Shown here piece after piece: positions 34,640 to 42,512 of a stretch of DNA of 64,000 nucleotides. The DNA is from JAKFDI01 sp044508835 (GTDB lineage: Bacteria > Pseudomonadota > Gammaproteobacteria > Burkholderiales > Burkholderiaceae_C): the NCBI GenBank assembly GCA_044508835.1, contig JBIQHD010000005.1, forward strand, positions 132,816 to 196,815, written 5' to 3'. Each line of letters starts with the position of its first letter. Positions within the stretch are counted from its first letter, which is position 1. The position numbers and the translations under genes are program-made. The notes under the pieces were generated by a model. That model ran no database searches. It saw only the letters and a program-made list of their open reading frames with translations, and was not told the origin of the DNA.

Positions 34640-34711
34640 CCCCCACGCTCGCTTCGCTCACTGCCCCCCGGGGGGGCGCCAGTCCGCTTGGGGCGGCCCG
34701 GCGTGGACTGG
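34640..34711. repeat. Palindromic GC-rich intergenic repeat (REP-like) between fdhA and fdhB
   Basis: The segment contains CACGCTCGCTTCGCTCACTG and CCCCCCGGGGGGGC followed by CTTGGGGCGGCCCGGC. Similar blocks with CCCCCTGGGGGGC and GCGCGAAGCGCGTAGGGGGG lie at 40154-40190. Such elements are common in comamonad-type genomes. It lies between co-directional genes of the same enzyme and could adjust mRNA stability or subunit ratio. Confidence 0.55.
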
Positions 34712-34736
34712 GAACTGAACACACACGGAGACGCCC

Positions 34737-35363
34737 ATGGCCCGAATGAAATTCATCTGCGACGCCGAGCGCTGCATCGAGTGCAACGGCTGCGTCACCG
34801 CCTGCAAGCAGGAGAACAACATCCCCTGGGGCGTGAACCGCCGCCGCGTGGTCACGCTCAACGACGGGCAGCCGGGCGAGAAGTCGATCTCGGTGGCCTG
34901 CATGCACTGCTCCGACGCGCCCTGCATGGCCGTGTGCCCGGTCGACTGCTTCTACCGCACCGACGAAGGCGTGGTGCTGCACGACAAGGACACCTGCATC
35001 GGCTGCGGCTACTGCTCCTACGCCTGCCCGTTCGGGGCGCCGCAGTTCCCGAAGAACGGCACCTTCGGCCTGCGCGGCAAGATGGACAAGTGCACCTTCT
35101 GCGCCGGCGGCCCCGAGGCCAACGGCAGCGAGGCCGAGAACGAAAAGTACGGCCGCAACCGGCTGTCCGAGGGCAAGCTGCCCGCCTGCGCCGAGATGTG
35201 CTCGACCAAGGCCCTGCTCGGCGGCGACGGCGACGTGATCGCCGACATCCTGCGCACCCGCGTGCTCAGCCGCGGCAAGGGCAGCGAGGTCTGGGGCTGG
35301 GGCACGGCCTACGGCCGGCCCACGGCCAACGGCGGCACCGCCGGCAACGGAGCGAAGAAATGA
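34737..35363 (+). CDS. fdhB: Formate dehydrogenase iron-sulfur (beta) subunit
   Basis: A 208-residue electron-transfer subunit with four [4Fe-4S] motifs: CIECNGCVTACKQE, CMHCSDAPCMAVCPVD, CIGCGYCSYACPFG and CTFCAGG...CAEMC. No signal peptide is visible; it is expected to be exported with the Tat-bearing alpha subunit. The arrangement transfers electrons from the catalytic site to the membrane cytochrome b subunit. ACACGGAG lies upstream of the ATG. The stop overlaps the next gene by four bases (ATGA). The tail GTAYGRPTANGGTAGNGAKK is low in complexity. Confidence 0.95.
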   Translation: MARMKFICDAERCIECNGCVTACKQENNIPWGVNRRRVVTLNDGQPGEKSISVACMHCSDAPCMAVCPVDCFYRTDEGVVLHDKDTCIGCGYCSYACPFGAPQFPKNGTFGLRGKMDKCTFCAGGPEANGSEAENEKYGRNRLSEGKLPACAEMCSTKALLGGDGDVIADILRTRVLSRGKGSEVWGWGTAYGRPTANGGTAGNGAKK

Positions 35364-35605
35364 GCGCCCGCGCATGGCTCGGCGCCGTTGCCGGCGCGGC
35401 GCTGCTGGCGCTCTCGGCCTGCTCCGAGAAGCCGCAGACGCCGGCCAACGACGGCCGCAACAGCGGGGTCGACGCCAAGGCCTGGAGCCAATCCGACAGC
35501 GCCCGGCCCGCCTTCCTCGCCCCCGGCTGGACGCCCGGCGACCAGGCGAGCTGGGAGGAGCAGATCCACCACCGCAACCAGTCGCAGAACGAGTACAAGC
35601 GCTGA
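35360..35605 (+). CDS. Small putative lipoprotein in the formate dehydrogenase operon
   Basis: An 81-residue protein with the lipoprotein signal MSARAWLGAVAGAALLALSAC: the lipobox is LSAC with Cys at residue 21. The mature part is short, polar and Trp-containing (DAKAWSQSDSARPAFLAPGWTPGDQASWEEQ) and has no known domain. The ATG overlaps the fdhB stop, and it is followed after 18 bases by the gamma subunit. A small accessory or anchor role for the periplasmic enzyme is possible but unproven. Confidence 0.75.
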   Translation: MSARAWLGAVAGAALLALSACSEKPQTPANDGRNSGVDAKAWSQSDSARPAFLAPGWTPGDQASWEEQIHHRNQSQNEYKR

Positions 35606-35623
35606 GCCGCAGGAGACCCCGCC

Positions 35624-36784
35624 ATGCATTGCCCGCGCCTGCGTTTCATGCGGCCCCCCTGGGGGCTGGCCGCCGGCCTGATGCTCGCGCTCGCGGTGCT
35701 GCTGCCCGGCGCCGCCTTCGCGCAGGACACCGGCGACGCCGCGAAGGCCGGCCCGCCCGCCGGCTTCGTGGCGCCCGAGCTGCCCAGGCCCGACGAGACC
35801 AACGCCGAGCGCGCGCGCAGCCAGCCCGGCAACAACGCGCCGTTCTGGCGCGGCGTGCGCAACTCGGGCGACGCGCCCGGGCGCATCGCGGTGGAAGGGC
35901 GCGAGATGGGCGTGCTCGTCCAATCCTTCGTGCAGTACCCCGGCGCCGACTTCACCAACGCCGGCGAGGCGTGGCGCCAGGTGCGCAACCACTGGATCAT
36001 TCCCTACGGCGCCGCGCTGATGGGCATCGTCGTGCTCGCCATCGCGCTGTACTACTTCGCCAAGGGGCCGCTCGGCGGGCGCCACTCCGGCAACGGCCGG
36101 ATCGAGCGCTTCACCTACTTCGAGCGCGCCGCGCACTGGGCCAACGCCATCGCCTTCGTGGCGCTGGCCGTCTCGGGCCTGGTGATGGCCTTCGGCAAGT
36201 TCTTCCTGCTGCCCCTGCTCGGCGGCACCCTGTTCGGGCTGCTCACCTACGGCCTGAAGACGCTGCACAACTTCGTCGGGCCGCTGTTCGTGGTGTCGCT
36301 CGTCATCATCTTCCTCACCTTCGTGCGCAGCAACTGGCCGACGCGCGACGATGCCGTGTGGCTCAAGCGCGCCGGCGGCCTGTTCAGCGGCCACGAGCCG
36401 CCCTCGGGGCGCTTCAACGCCGGCGAGAAGATCGTGTTCTGGCTCGGCGTGTTCCTGCTCGGCATCGTCGTCGTCGCCTCCGGCCTGGTGCTCGACCACC
36501 TGGTCCCGGGCCTGCTCTACCTGCGCGGCGACATGCAGATCGCGCACATGATCCACGCCACCGCGGCCGTGCTGATGATCTGCGTGTTCCTCGGCCACAT
36601 CTACCTCGGCACCCTCGGCATGCGCGGCGCCTACCGTGCCATGAAGACGGGCTACGTCGACGACGGCTGGGCCGCCGAGCACCACAAGCTCTGGTACGAC
36701 GACATCAAGGCCGGCAGGATTCCCGCGCAGCGCAGCGCGCCGCCGCCGGCCCGGCCCGCGGACCCCGCCGTCGCCCCGCGCTGA
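35624..36784 (+). CDS. Formate dehydrogenase gamma subunit (cytochrome b556)
   Basis: A 386-residue membrane protein with an N-terminal signal or anchor (GLAAGLMLALAVLLPGAAFAQ) and a periplasmic stretch to about residue 120. A first helix (YGAALMGIVVLAIALYYF) and a cytochrome b core of four helices follow. Haem-ligand His residues are expected in FERAAHWANAIAFVALAV, GLKTLHNFVGPLFVVSL and QIAHMIHATAAVLMICVFLGHIYLG. It receives electrons from FdhB and reduces quinone. AGGAG lies before the start; MRPPWGL (codon 9) is an alternative start. The C-terminus RIPAQRSAPPPARPADPAVAPR is low-complexity. Confidence 0.93.
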   Translation: MHCPRLRFMRPPWGLAAGLMLALAVLLPGAAFAQDTGDAAKAGPPAGFVAPELPRPDETNAERARSQPGNNAPFWRGVRNSGDAPGRIAVEGREMGVLVQSFVQYPGADFTNAGEAWRQVRNHWIIPYGAALMGIVVLAIALYYFAKGPLGGRHSGNGRIERFTYFERAAHWANAIAFVALAVSGLVMAFGKFFLLPLLGGTLFGLLTYGLKTLHNFVGPLFVVSLVIIFLTFVRSNWPTRDDAVWLKRAGGLFSGHEPPSGRFNAGEKIVFWLGVFLLGIVVVASGLVLDHLVPGLLYLRGDMQIAHMIHATAAVLMICVFLGHIYLGTLGMRGAYRAMKTGYVDDGWAAEHHKLWYDDIKAGRIPAQRSAPPPARPADPAVAPR

Positions 36785-36805
36785 CTCCACCCACCGAGGA
36801 CTGCC

Positions 36806-37192
36806 ATGCGTCTCGCCCTCCTGTGCCTGCTGACCGCGCTCGCCGCGCCCGCCCTCGCCGCGCTGCCGCCGCCCAGCGACGCCGCCAAGGCGCAGGCCGC
36901 GGAGAAGGCCGCCAAGGCCGCCTGGGCCGGCAAGGTGGACGCCTACAAGCTCTGCCAGGCGCAGGATGCGGCCGTCGCCAACTACCACGCCTACGTCCGG
37001 CAGCACGGCCAGCAGGCCCCCGAAGGCGCGCACATGCCGGCCTGCGTCGACCCGGGCCCGTTCAGCGCGGCACAGGCGCCGCAGCGGCCGCTGGAAGCGT
37101 CGGGCGCGCACTCGCCCGCGGAGACGGCCGCCAAGCCGCCCGGCTCGCAGGCCACGCAGAGCGAGATCGACGGCAAGGTGCAGAAGAAGTAG
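36806..37192 (+). CDS. Hypothetical periplasmic protein of the formate dehydrogenase operon
   Basis: A 128-residue protein with signal peptide MRLALLCLLTALAAPALAA, then an Ala/Lys-rich helical segment (DAAKAQAAEKAAKAAWAGKVDAYKLCQAQDAAVANYHAYVRQHG) and a Pro-rich tail. Two Cys (LCQAQ and PACVD) could form a disulfide. It begins 21 bases after the cytochrome subunit gene, preceded by GAGGA. No domain is known to me. A structural or assembly role in the periplasm is possible because the gene is embedded in the operon. Confidence 0.7.
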   Translation: MRLALLCLLTALAAPALAALPPPSDAAKAQAAEKAAKAAWAGKVDAYKLCQAQDAAVANYHAYVRQHGQQAPEGAHMPACVDPGPFSAAQAPQRPLEASGAHSPAETAAKPPGSQATQSEIDGKVQKK

Positions 37193-37250
37193 CCCCCGCC
37201 CGCAGCGCGCGCCGCGCCCTGCGGCGCGTCCGTTTGCGTACAGTCGACCG

Positions 37251-38117
37251 ATGCCGACGCCCGCACCAGCCGCTTCCGACGCCAGCCCGCGCCTCACGTC
37301 AGCCAGCGCCCCGCTCATGCGCGAGATCGAGGTGCGCGACGAATTCGGCGCCTCGCGCCGCATCTCCATCCCGGCCGAACGCGCACTGACGGTGTTCGTC
37401 GACAACCGCGAGCTCGTCACGCTGATGACGCTGGGCGCCTCGCCCGAGCTGCTGGTGCTGGGCTACCTGCGCAACCAGCGGTTGGTCGACACGGTGGCCG
37501 ACATCCACTCCGTCACCGTCGACTGGGAGGTGCAGGCCGCCGCCGTCAGGACGCGCGCCGGCATCGAGCGCTTCGACGAGAAGACGGCCAGGCGCGTGGT
37601 CACCACCGGCTGCGGCCAGGGCACGGTGTTCGGCGACCTGATGGGCGAGGTCGATTCGCTGCGGCTGCCGCCGGCGGACGATCCCGCCGCCCGCCTGAGC
37701 CAGCGCACGCTGTACGCCCTGCTCGACGCCATCCGCGTGCAGGAGACGACGTACAAGTCGGCCGGCTCGGTGCACGGCTGCGCCCTCTTCCGGCAGGACG
37801 AGCTGCTGTTCTTCGTCGAGGACGTGGGCCGCCACAACGCCATCGACACCATTGCCGGCTGGATGTGGCTGCACGGCGTGGAAGGCGGCGACAAGATCTT
37901 CTACACGACCGGGCGGCTGACCAGCGAGATGGTCATCAAGTCGGCGCAGATGGGCGTGCCCATCATCGTCTCGCGCAGCGGCATCACGCAGATGGGGCAC
38001 GAGGTCGCCGCGCGGCTCGGCCTGGCGCTGTTCGGGCGCGCGACGAACCGGCACTTCATCTGCTACGGCGGCTTCGAGCGCTTCGACGCGCAGCCCGAGC
38101 CGCCGCGCGCCGGCTGA
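37251..38117 (+). CDS. fdhD: Formate dehydrogenase accessory sulfurtransferase FdhD
   Basis: A 288-residue chaperone that hands sulfur to bis-MGD and is needed for active formate dehydrogenase. Recognised by LTVFVDNRELVTLMTLGASPELLVLGYLRNQRL, DIHSVTVDWEVQAAAVRT, VVTTGCGQGTVF, YKSAGSVHGCALF, FVEDVGRHNAIDTIAGWMW, and FYTTGRLTSEMVIKSAQMGVPIIVSRSG. The Cys loop reads GCGQG around residue 121, so the second Cys of the enterobacterial CxxC is Gln-Gly here. It serves both formate dehydrogenases of the window. Convergent with moeA after 6 bases. Confidence 0.95.
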   Translation: MPTPAPAASDASPRLTSASAPLMREIEVRDEFGASRRISIPAERALTVFVDNRELVTLMTLGASPELLVLGYLRNQRLVDTVADIHSVTVDWEVQAAAVRTRAGIERFDEKTARRVVTTGCGQGTVFGDLMGEVDSLRLPPADDPAARLSQRTLYALLDAIRVQETTYKSAGSVHGCALFRQDELLFFVEDVGRHNAIDTIAGWMWLHGVEGGDKIFYTTGRLTSEMVIKSAQMGVPIIVSRSGITQMGHEVAARLGLALFGRATNRHFICYGGFERFDAQPEPPRAG

Positions 38118-38123
38118 CGGCCG

Positions 38124-39425
38124 CTACACCAGCCCGTCGAACAGCACCACGTCCACCGGGTCGCCCGCCGCCACGTCGCCCTGCGCGTGGCCCAGCACGA
38201 CCAGCGCGTTGGCCTCGCTCATGCTGCGCAGGATGCCCGAGCCTTGCGAGCCGGTGATGCGCACGCACGGGCGGCCGTCGGCGTCGCGGGTGACGATGCC
38301 GCGCTGGTACTCCGTGCGGCCGGGCTTCTTGCGGATGGCCCGGGCGCTCGCCGCGCGCAGCATGGGCAGCGGCTCGGCCGCGGCGCCGCTCATCGCCAGC
38401 AGCGCGTTGCGCACGAAGGCATAGAAGGTCACCATCACCGCCACCGGGTTGCCGGGCAGGCCGAAGAGGATGGCCTGGCGCCCGCCGGCGGCGATGCGGC
38501 CGATGGCCATGGGCCGGCCCGGGCGCATGGCGATGCGCCAGAACAGCACGTCGCCGAGGCTGGCCATCACCGCCTTGGTGTGGTCGGCCTCGCCCACGCT
38601 CACGCCGCCCGAGGTGATGACGGCGTCGGCGCTCCCGGCGGCGGCGCGGAAGGCGGCGTCGAGCGCGGCCGGCTCGTCGCGCACCACGCCCATGTCGAGC
38701 ACCTCGACGCCCAGGCGCTGCAGCATGGCCCACAGCGTGTAGCGGTTGCTGTCGTACACGCAGCCGGCCTCCAGCGGCTCGCCGATCGAGCGCAGCTCGT
38801 CGCCGGTGGAGAAGAAGGCGACGCGCAGGCGGCGGCGCACCGGCACCTCGGCATGGCCGAGCGAGGCGAGCAGGCCCAGGTCCGCGGGCCGCAGCACGCG
38901 GCCGGCGCGCAGCGCGGCCTCGCCGCGGGCCAGGTCCTCGCCGGCGAGGCGCCGGTTGTCGCCCGCGCGCACCACGCCCGGCGGCACGGTGACGTGCGTC
39001 TCGCCGTCGGGCTGGACGAACTCCTGCGGCACGACGGTGTCCAGGCCGGCGGGCATCACCGCACCGGTCATGATGCGCACGCACTGGCCCGCGGCCACCG
39101 CGCCGCCCTCGAACCGCTGCCCGGCGAGGCCGGTGCCCACCACCTCGAAGCGCGCGGGCCGCGCCGCGTCGAGCTCGGCGCCGCGCAGCGCGTAGCCGTC
39201 CATGGCGGAGTTGTCGTGCGCCGGCACGTCGATGCCCGAAACGACGTCGTGCGCCAGCACGCGGCCCAGCGCCGAGCGGATGGCGAGCCGCTCCACCGCC
39301 TCGACCCGCGGCACGAGGCGGGCAATGAAGTCCTGCGCCTTGTCCACCGGCAGCGCCTTCGGGTCGTAGCCGCTGACGCAGGAGGCGATCTCCTGCAGCG
39401 ACGGCAGCGGTGCATTCGCGCTCAT
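38124..39425 (-). CDS. moeA: Molybdopterin molybdenumtransferase MoeA
   Basis: A 433-residue enzyme inserting molybdate or tungstate into adenylated molybdopterin. The conserved VPAHDNSAMDGYALRG segment, the ITSGGVSVGEADHTK segment (cofactor pocket), and RPGRPMAIGRI...LFGLPGNPVAVMVTF are present. Start at 39425 (MSANAPLPSLQEIASCVSGYDPKALPVDKAQDFI) is favoured because its ATGA overlaps the mobA stop; a longer reading to 39839 would overlap most of mobA. The gene sits in a minus-strand mobA-moeA operon facing the fdh locus. Cofactor supply for the formate dehydrogenases is the natural role. Confidence 0.95.
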   Translation of the reverse strand: MSANAPLPSLQEIASCVSGYDPKALPVDKAQDFIARLVPRVEAVERLAIRSALGRVLAHDVVSGIDVPAHDNSAMDGYALRGAELDAARPARFEVVGTGLAGQRFEGGAVAAGQCVRIMTGAVMPAGLDTVVPQEFVQPDGETHVTVPPGVVRAGDNRRLAGEDLARGEAALRAGRVLRPADLGLLASLGHAEVPVRRRLRVAFFSTGDELRSIGEPLEAGCVYDSNRYTLWAMLQRLGVEVLDMGVVRDEPAALDAAFRAAAGSADAVITSGGVSVGEADHTKAVMASLGDVLFWRIAMRPGRPMAIGRIAAGGRQAILFGLPGNPVAVMVTFYAFVRNALLAMSGAAAEPLPMLRAASARAIRKKPGRTEYQRGIVTRDADGRPCVRITGSQGSGILRSMSEANALVVLGHAQGDVAAGDPVDVVLFDGLV

Positions 39426-40042
39426 CGCGGCGCTCCCGGCGATGCGGCGTCCTGCTGCAGCTGCTGCAGCTCGGCCGCCGTGTTGGCGTTGGCGAAGGCC
39501 CGCGCGTCGTCGAACACCACCTCCACGCAGCGGTGGCGGGCGGTCCACTTGTCGATCTTGCGCTGGCCTTCCTGCGTGAAGCGCACCAGGCTTTCCATCA
39601 GCCCCGCCTTCATCAGGCAGAACACCGGATGCACCTGCCGCACGCCGCCTTCGAGCGTGGCCGCCATGGCGATGTCGGCGTCCTGCGCCTGCAGGCCGTC
39701 GGCGAGCCGCCGCACGAGGTCCTCGGGGAACAGCGGCGAGTCGCAGGGCACGGTGACGAGGTACGGCGTCTCGCAGCGCTCCAGCCCGGTCAGGAAGCCG
39801 GCCAGCGGCCCGGCGTAGTCGGGCAGCACGTCGGGCCACACCGGCACGCCCATCGACTCGTAGGCGCCGAGGTTGCGGTTGGCGTTGACCATGACCGTGC
39901 CCACCTGCGGCGACAGGCGCATCAGCGCATGCATCGCCATCGGCAGGCCGCGGTGGTTCTGCAGCCCCTTGTCGACGCCGCCCATGCGGCTGCCGCGGCC
40001 GCCGGCGAGGATGAGGCCCGTGATGTGTGTGCGTTCGATCAT
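39422..40042 (-). CDS. mobA: Molybdenum cofactor guanylyltransferase MobA
   Basis: A 206-residue enzyme that attaches GMP to molybdopterin to give the MGD form needed by both formate dehydrogenases. The nucleotide-binding ITGLILAGGRGSRMGGVDKGLQ, the VTVPCDSPLFPEDLV metal site and the VRQVHPVFCLMKAGL region are diagnostic. Start 40042 gives MIERTHITGLILAGG; an earlier frame extension to 40117 is improbable. It overlaps moeA by 4 bases. A 150-base intergenic region with a GC-rich palindromic repeat separates it from the tungstate transporter genes upstream on the same strand. Confidence 0.95.
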   Translation of the reverse strand: MIERTHITGLILAGGRGSRMGGVDKGLQNHRGLPMAMHALMRLSPQVGTVMVNANRNLGAYESMGVPVWPDVLPDYAGPLAGFLTGLERCETPYLVTVPCDSPLFPEDLVRRLADGLQAQDADIAMAATLEGGVRQVHPVFCLMKAGLMESLVRFTQEGQRKIDKWTARHRCVEVVFDDARAFANANTAAELQQLQQDAASPGAPR

Positions 40043-40192
40043 GGCGTGGGGACAGGCATCGCGATGCTGCGATGCATTCTGCCCTCGGCCATCATCCCGC
40101 CACCGGGTCCCCATCAAGCCAACACCGCGGATCCGGCTCCGCCGGTCCGCCGGTGTGCCCCCTGGGGGGCGCGCGAAGCGCGTAGGGGGGCC
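40043..40192. repeat. Intergenic region with palindromic repeat between tupA and mobA
   Basis: 150 bases without a gene. The part near tupA (40154-40190) contains GTGCCCCCTGGGGGGCGCGC and GCGCGAAGCGCGTAGGGGGG, resembling the repeat between fdhA and fdhB. Its dyads could act as terminator or processing signal after tupA. The rest (about 40043-40130) likely carries the mobA-moeA promoter, but no convincing -35/-10 pair was found. Confidence 0.4.
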
Positions 40193-41044
40193 CTACTCTC
40201 TTGCGTTGGGGAAGAAGAGCTGCTGGCCGTTGATCTTGTAGTCCGCGATGCTCGCCTGCCCCGCCGGCGAGACCACCCAGTCGGAGAAGGCCTGCGCCAG
40301 CTCCTTCTTGACGTGCGGATGCTTCGCCGGGTTGACGACGATGACGCCGTACTGGTTGAACAGCCGCTTGTCGCCCTCGACCAGCACCTTCAGCGGCCCG
40401 GGGTTCTTGAACGACAGCCAGGTGCCGCGGTCGGCCAGCACGTAGGCGCCCGCGCTCGAGGCGATGTTCAGCGCCGGCCCCATGCCGCAGCCGCAGGCCT
40501 GGTAGGTGAAGCCGCCGCCCGCCTTCGCCGGGTCGGCGATGCCCGCCGCCTTCCAGTAGCGCAGCTCGGCGGAATGGGTGCCGCTCTTGTCGGCGCGCGA
40601 GACGAAGGTGGCCTTCGACGCCGCCAGCTTGCCGAGCGCCGCGACGACGTCGTTGCCCTTCACGCCGGCCGGGTCGTCCGCCGGGCCGATGAGCACGAAA
40701 TCGTTGTACATGACCGGCCGGCGCTCGAGGCCGAAGCCCTCCGCGATGAACTTCTCCTCGGCCGCCTGGTCGTGCACGAACACCACGTCGGCGTCGCCGC
40801 GGCGCGCCATGTCCAGCGCCTGGCCGGTGCCCAGCGCCACCACGCGCACGTCGATGCCCTTGTCCTTCTTGAACGCCGGCAGCAGGTGCGAGAACAGGCC
40901 CGACTGCTCGGTGCTGGTGGTCGAGGCCATCACGATGAAGCGCTCCTGCGCCATCGCCGCGCCGGCCCAGCCCACGAGGCCCGCCAGCACCGCGGCCAGC
41001 ACGCCGCGACGGGCCGAGGCCCGCTTCGTCATCTCACGTCCCAT
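40193..41044 (-). CDS. tupA: Tungstate ABC transporter substrate-binding protein TupA
   Basis: A 283-residue periplasmic oxyanion receptor. Signal peptide about 1-32 (RRGVLAAVLAGLVGWAGAAMAQ), then FIVMASTTSTEQSGLFSHLLPAFKKDKGIDVRVVALGTGQALDMARRGDADVVFVHD, the TupA-type TTST anion loop and KFIAEGFGLERRPVMYNDFVLIGP block that separates TupA from ModA. Start at 41044 (MGREMTKRAS) is set by AAGGAG 7 bases upstream; ATG 41032 lacks this. Overlaps tupC by 16 bases. TupA proteins bind tungstate far more tightly than molybdate, which is why tungsten is proposed for the nearby formate dehydrogenases. Confidence 0.92.
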   Translation of the reverse strand: MGREMTKRASARRGVLAAVLAGLVGWAGAAMAQERFIVMASTTSTEQSGLFSHLLPAFKKDKGIDVRVVALGTGQALDMARRGDADVVFVHDQAAEEKFIAEGFGLERRPVMYNDFVLIGPADDPAGVKGNDVVAALGKLAASKATFVSRADKSGTHSAELRYWKAAGIADPAKAGGGFTYQACGCGMGPALNIASSAGAYVLADRGTWLSFKNPGPLKVLVEGDKRLFNQYGVIVVNPAKHPHVKKELAQAFSDWVVSPAGQASIADYKINGQQLFFPNARE

Positions 41045-41739
41045 GACAGTTCTCCTTTCAGGAAAAGATCGGCCCGCCCGTCGACGTGTTCGCTGAAGAA
41101 CCTGTCGCTCGGGAGGTCCGCGCGAATCTCGCCCCGGTCGAGGTACACCACGCGGCTCGCGAGCCGCTTGGCCTGGCCGAGGTTGTGGGTGCTCATCACC
41201 AGCGTCATGCCGTCTCGCACGAAGCCGGCGAGCAGGTTCTCGACATCCTTCTTCGCCGCCGGATCGAGGCTCGCCGTCGGCTCGTCGAGGAACAGGATGT
41301 CGGGGCGCACGGCCCAGGCGCGCGCCAGCGCGAGCCGCTGCTGCTGGCCGCCCGAGAGCACGCGCGCCGGGCGCTCGCGCTGGTCGAACAGGCCCGCGCG
41401 CTGCAGCGCCTCGGCCGCCCGCTCGCGCCGCTGCGACGCCGGCACGCCGGCCAGCCACAGCGCGATGCGCAGGTTGTTCCACGCCGACAGCCGCAGCAGG
41501 AACGGCCGCTGGAACACCATCGCCTGCACCGCACCCTGGCCGCTCACGCTGCGCGCGCCGGCGTGCGCCACCTGCCCGTGCAGCGCACGCAGCAGCGTCG
41601 TCTTGCCCGAGCCGTTGGCGCCGACCAGCGCGATGAAATCGCCGCGGTAGACGCGCAGCTCCACGTCGCGCAGCGCCGTCACCTCGCCGAAGCGCACCGC
41701 GGCGCCGGTCAGGCTGAGCAGCGGCCCGGGCGCCTTCAT
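41029..41739 (-). CDS. tupC: Tungstate ABC transporter ATP-binding protein TupC
   Basis: A 236-residue ATPase with Walker A GANGSGKTT (about residues 40-48), Q-loop MVFQRPFLLRLSAWNNL, signature LSGGQQQRLALARAW, Walker B ILFLDEPTASLD and switch STHNLGQAKRLA. The domain layout is that of the small phosphate/tungstate-type importers. It overlaps tupA by 16 bases and tupB by 4 bases, so the order on the minus strand is tupB, tupC, tupA in one operon. Its job is to power uptake of tungstate. Confidence 0.93.
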   Translation of the reverse strand: MKAPGPLLSLTGAAVRFGEVTALRDVELRVYRGDFIALVGANGSGKTTLLRALHGQVAHAGARSVSGQGAVQAMVFQRPFLLRLSAWNNLRIALWLAGVPASQRRERAAEALQRAGLFDQRERPARVLSGGQQQRLALARAWAVRPDILFLDEPTASLDPAAKKDVENLLAGFVRDGMTLVMSTHNLGQAKRLASRVVYLDRGEIRADLPSDRFFSEHVDGRADLFLKGELSWDVR

Positions 41740-42449
41740 TGCGCCCCCGCCAGCGCCGCCGGCGGGTCCTGCCGCACCAGCGAGATGGCCACGTTCACCA
41801 GCCCCACCACCGCCAGCAGCACCAGGCCCAGCGCCAGCGCGAGCGGCAGGTCGCCCTTGCTGGTCTCCAGCGCGATGGCGGTGGTCATCACGCGCGTCAC
41901 GCCGTCGATGTTGCCGCCGACGATCATCACCGCGCCCACTTCCGACACGGCGCGGCCGAAGGCGATGAGCAGCACCGTGAGCACCGCCCAGCGCTCGTGC
42001 ACCAGCATCAGCAGCGCGGCGGTCATCGGCCGCGCGCCGAGCGAGCGCAGCTGGTCGCCGCCGTCGCGCAGGGCGTCGGCCACCAGCTGGCGGGCGAGCG
42101 CCATCATCACCGGCATGACGAGGATGATCTGCGCGACCACCATCGCGCTCGGCGTGAACAGGATGCCGAACTCGCCCAGCGGCCCGCTGCGCGACAGCAG
42201 CAGGTACACCATGAGGCCCACCACCACCGAGGGCAGCGCGAGCAGCGTGTTGAGCAGCGTCACCAGCAGCCGGTGGCCGCGAAAGCGCGCCACCGCCAGC
42301 CAGGCCCCGCCGGCCAGCGCGAAGCAGGCCGCGACGACGACGGCCGCGAGGCTCACGCGCAGCGAGAGCGAGACGATCTCGACCAGCGCCGCGTCGGCGT
42401 TCAGCACGAGGTCGAGGGCGGTGCGGGAACTTTCCGCGAATGTGCTCAC
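41736..42449 (-). CDS. tupB: Tungstate ABC transporter permease TupB
   Basis: A 237-residue permease with about five membrane segments. Key region LRSLGARPMTAALLMLVHERWAVLTVLLIAFGRAVSEVGAVMIVGGNIDGVTRVMTTAI is the EAA-like permease signature of the TupB/PstC-type family. The likely start is GTG at 42449 (VSTFAESSRTALD), with GAGAAG upstream; a long in-frame extension to 43541 would cross the divergent regulator gene and is rejected. Overlaps tupC by 4 bases. It is divergent from the DNA-binding regulator at 42513, with a 63-base shared promoter region. Confidence 0.9.
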   Translation of the reverse strand: MSTFAESSRTALDLVLNADAALVEIVSLSLRVSLAAVVVAACFALAGGAWLAVARFRGHRLLVTLLNTLLALPSVVVGLMVYLLLSRSGPLGEFGILFTPSAMVVAQIILVMPVMMALARQLVADALRDGGDQLRSLGARPMTAALLMLVHERWAVLTVLLIAFGRAVSEVGAVMIVGGNIDGVTRVMTTAIALETSKGDLPLALALGLVLLAVVGLVNVAISLVRQDPPAALAGAQ

Positions 42450-42512
42450 GGGACTTCTCTCATACTTGCCCGCTTGTAACGACTGCGGCGGCCCGACGCC
42501 ATATGAACAGAA

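Noticed and set aside
31611..35375. Minus-strand open frame of about 1250 codons opposite fdhA and fdhB
   Set aside because: It mirrors well-recognised proteins on the plus strand. Its product is rich in His/Val/Arg with no domain. Long antisense frames are expected at this GC content.
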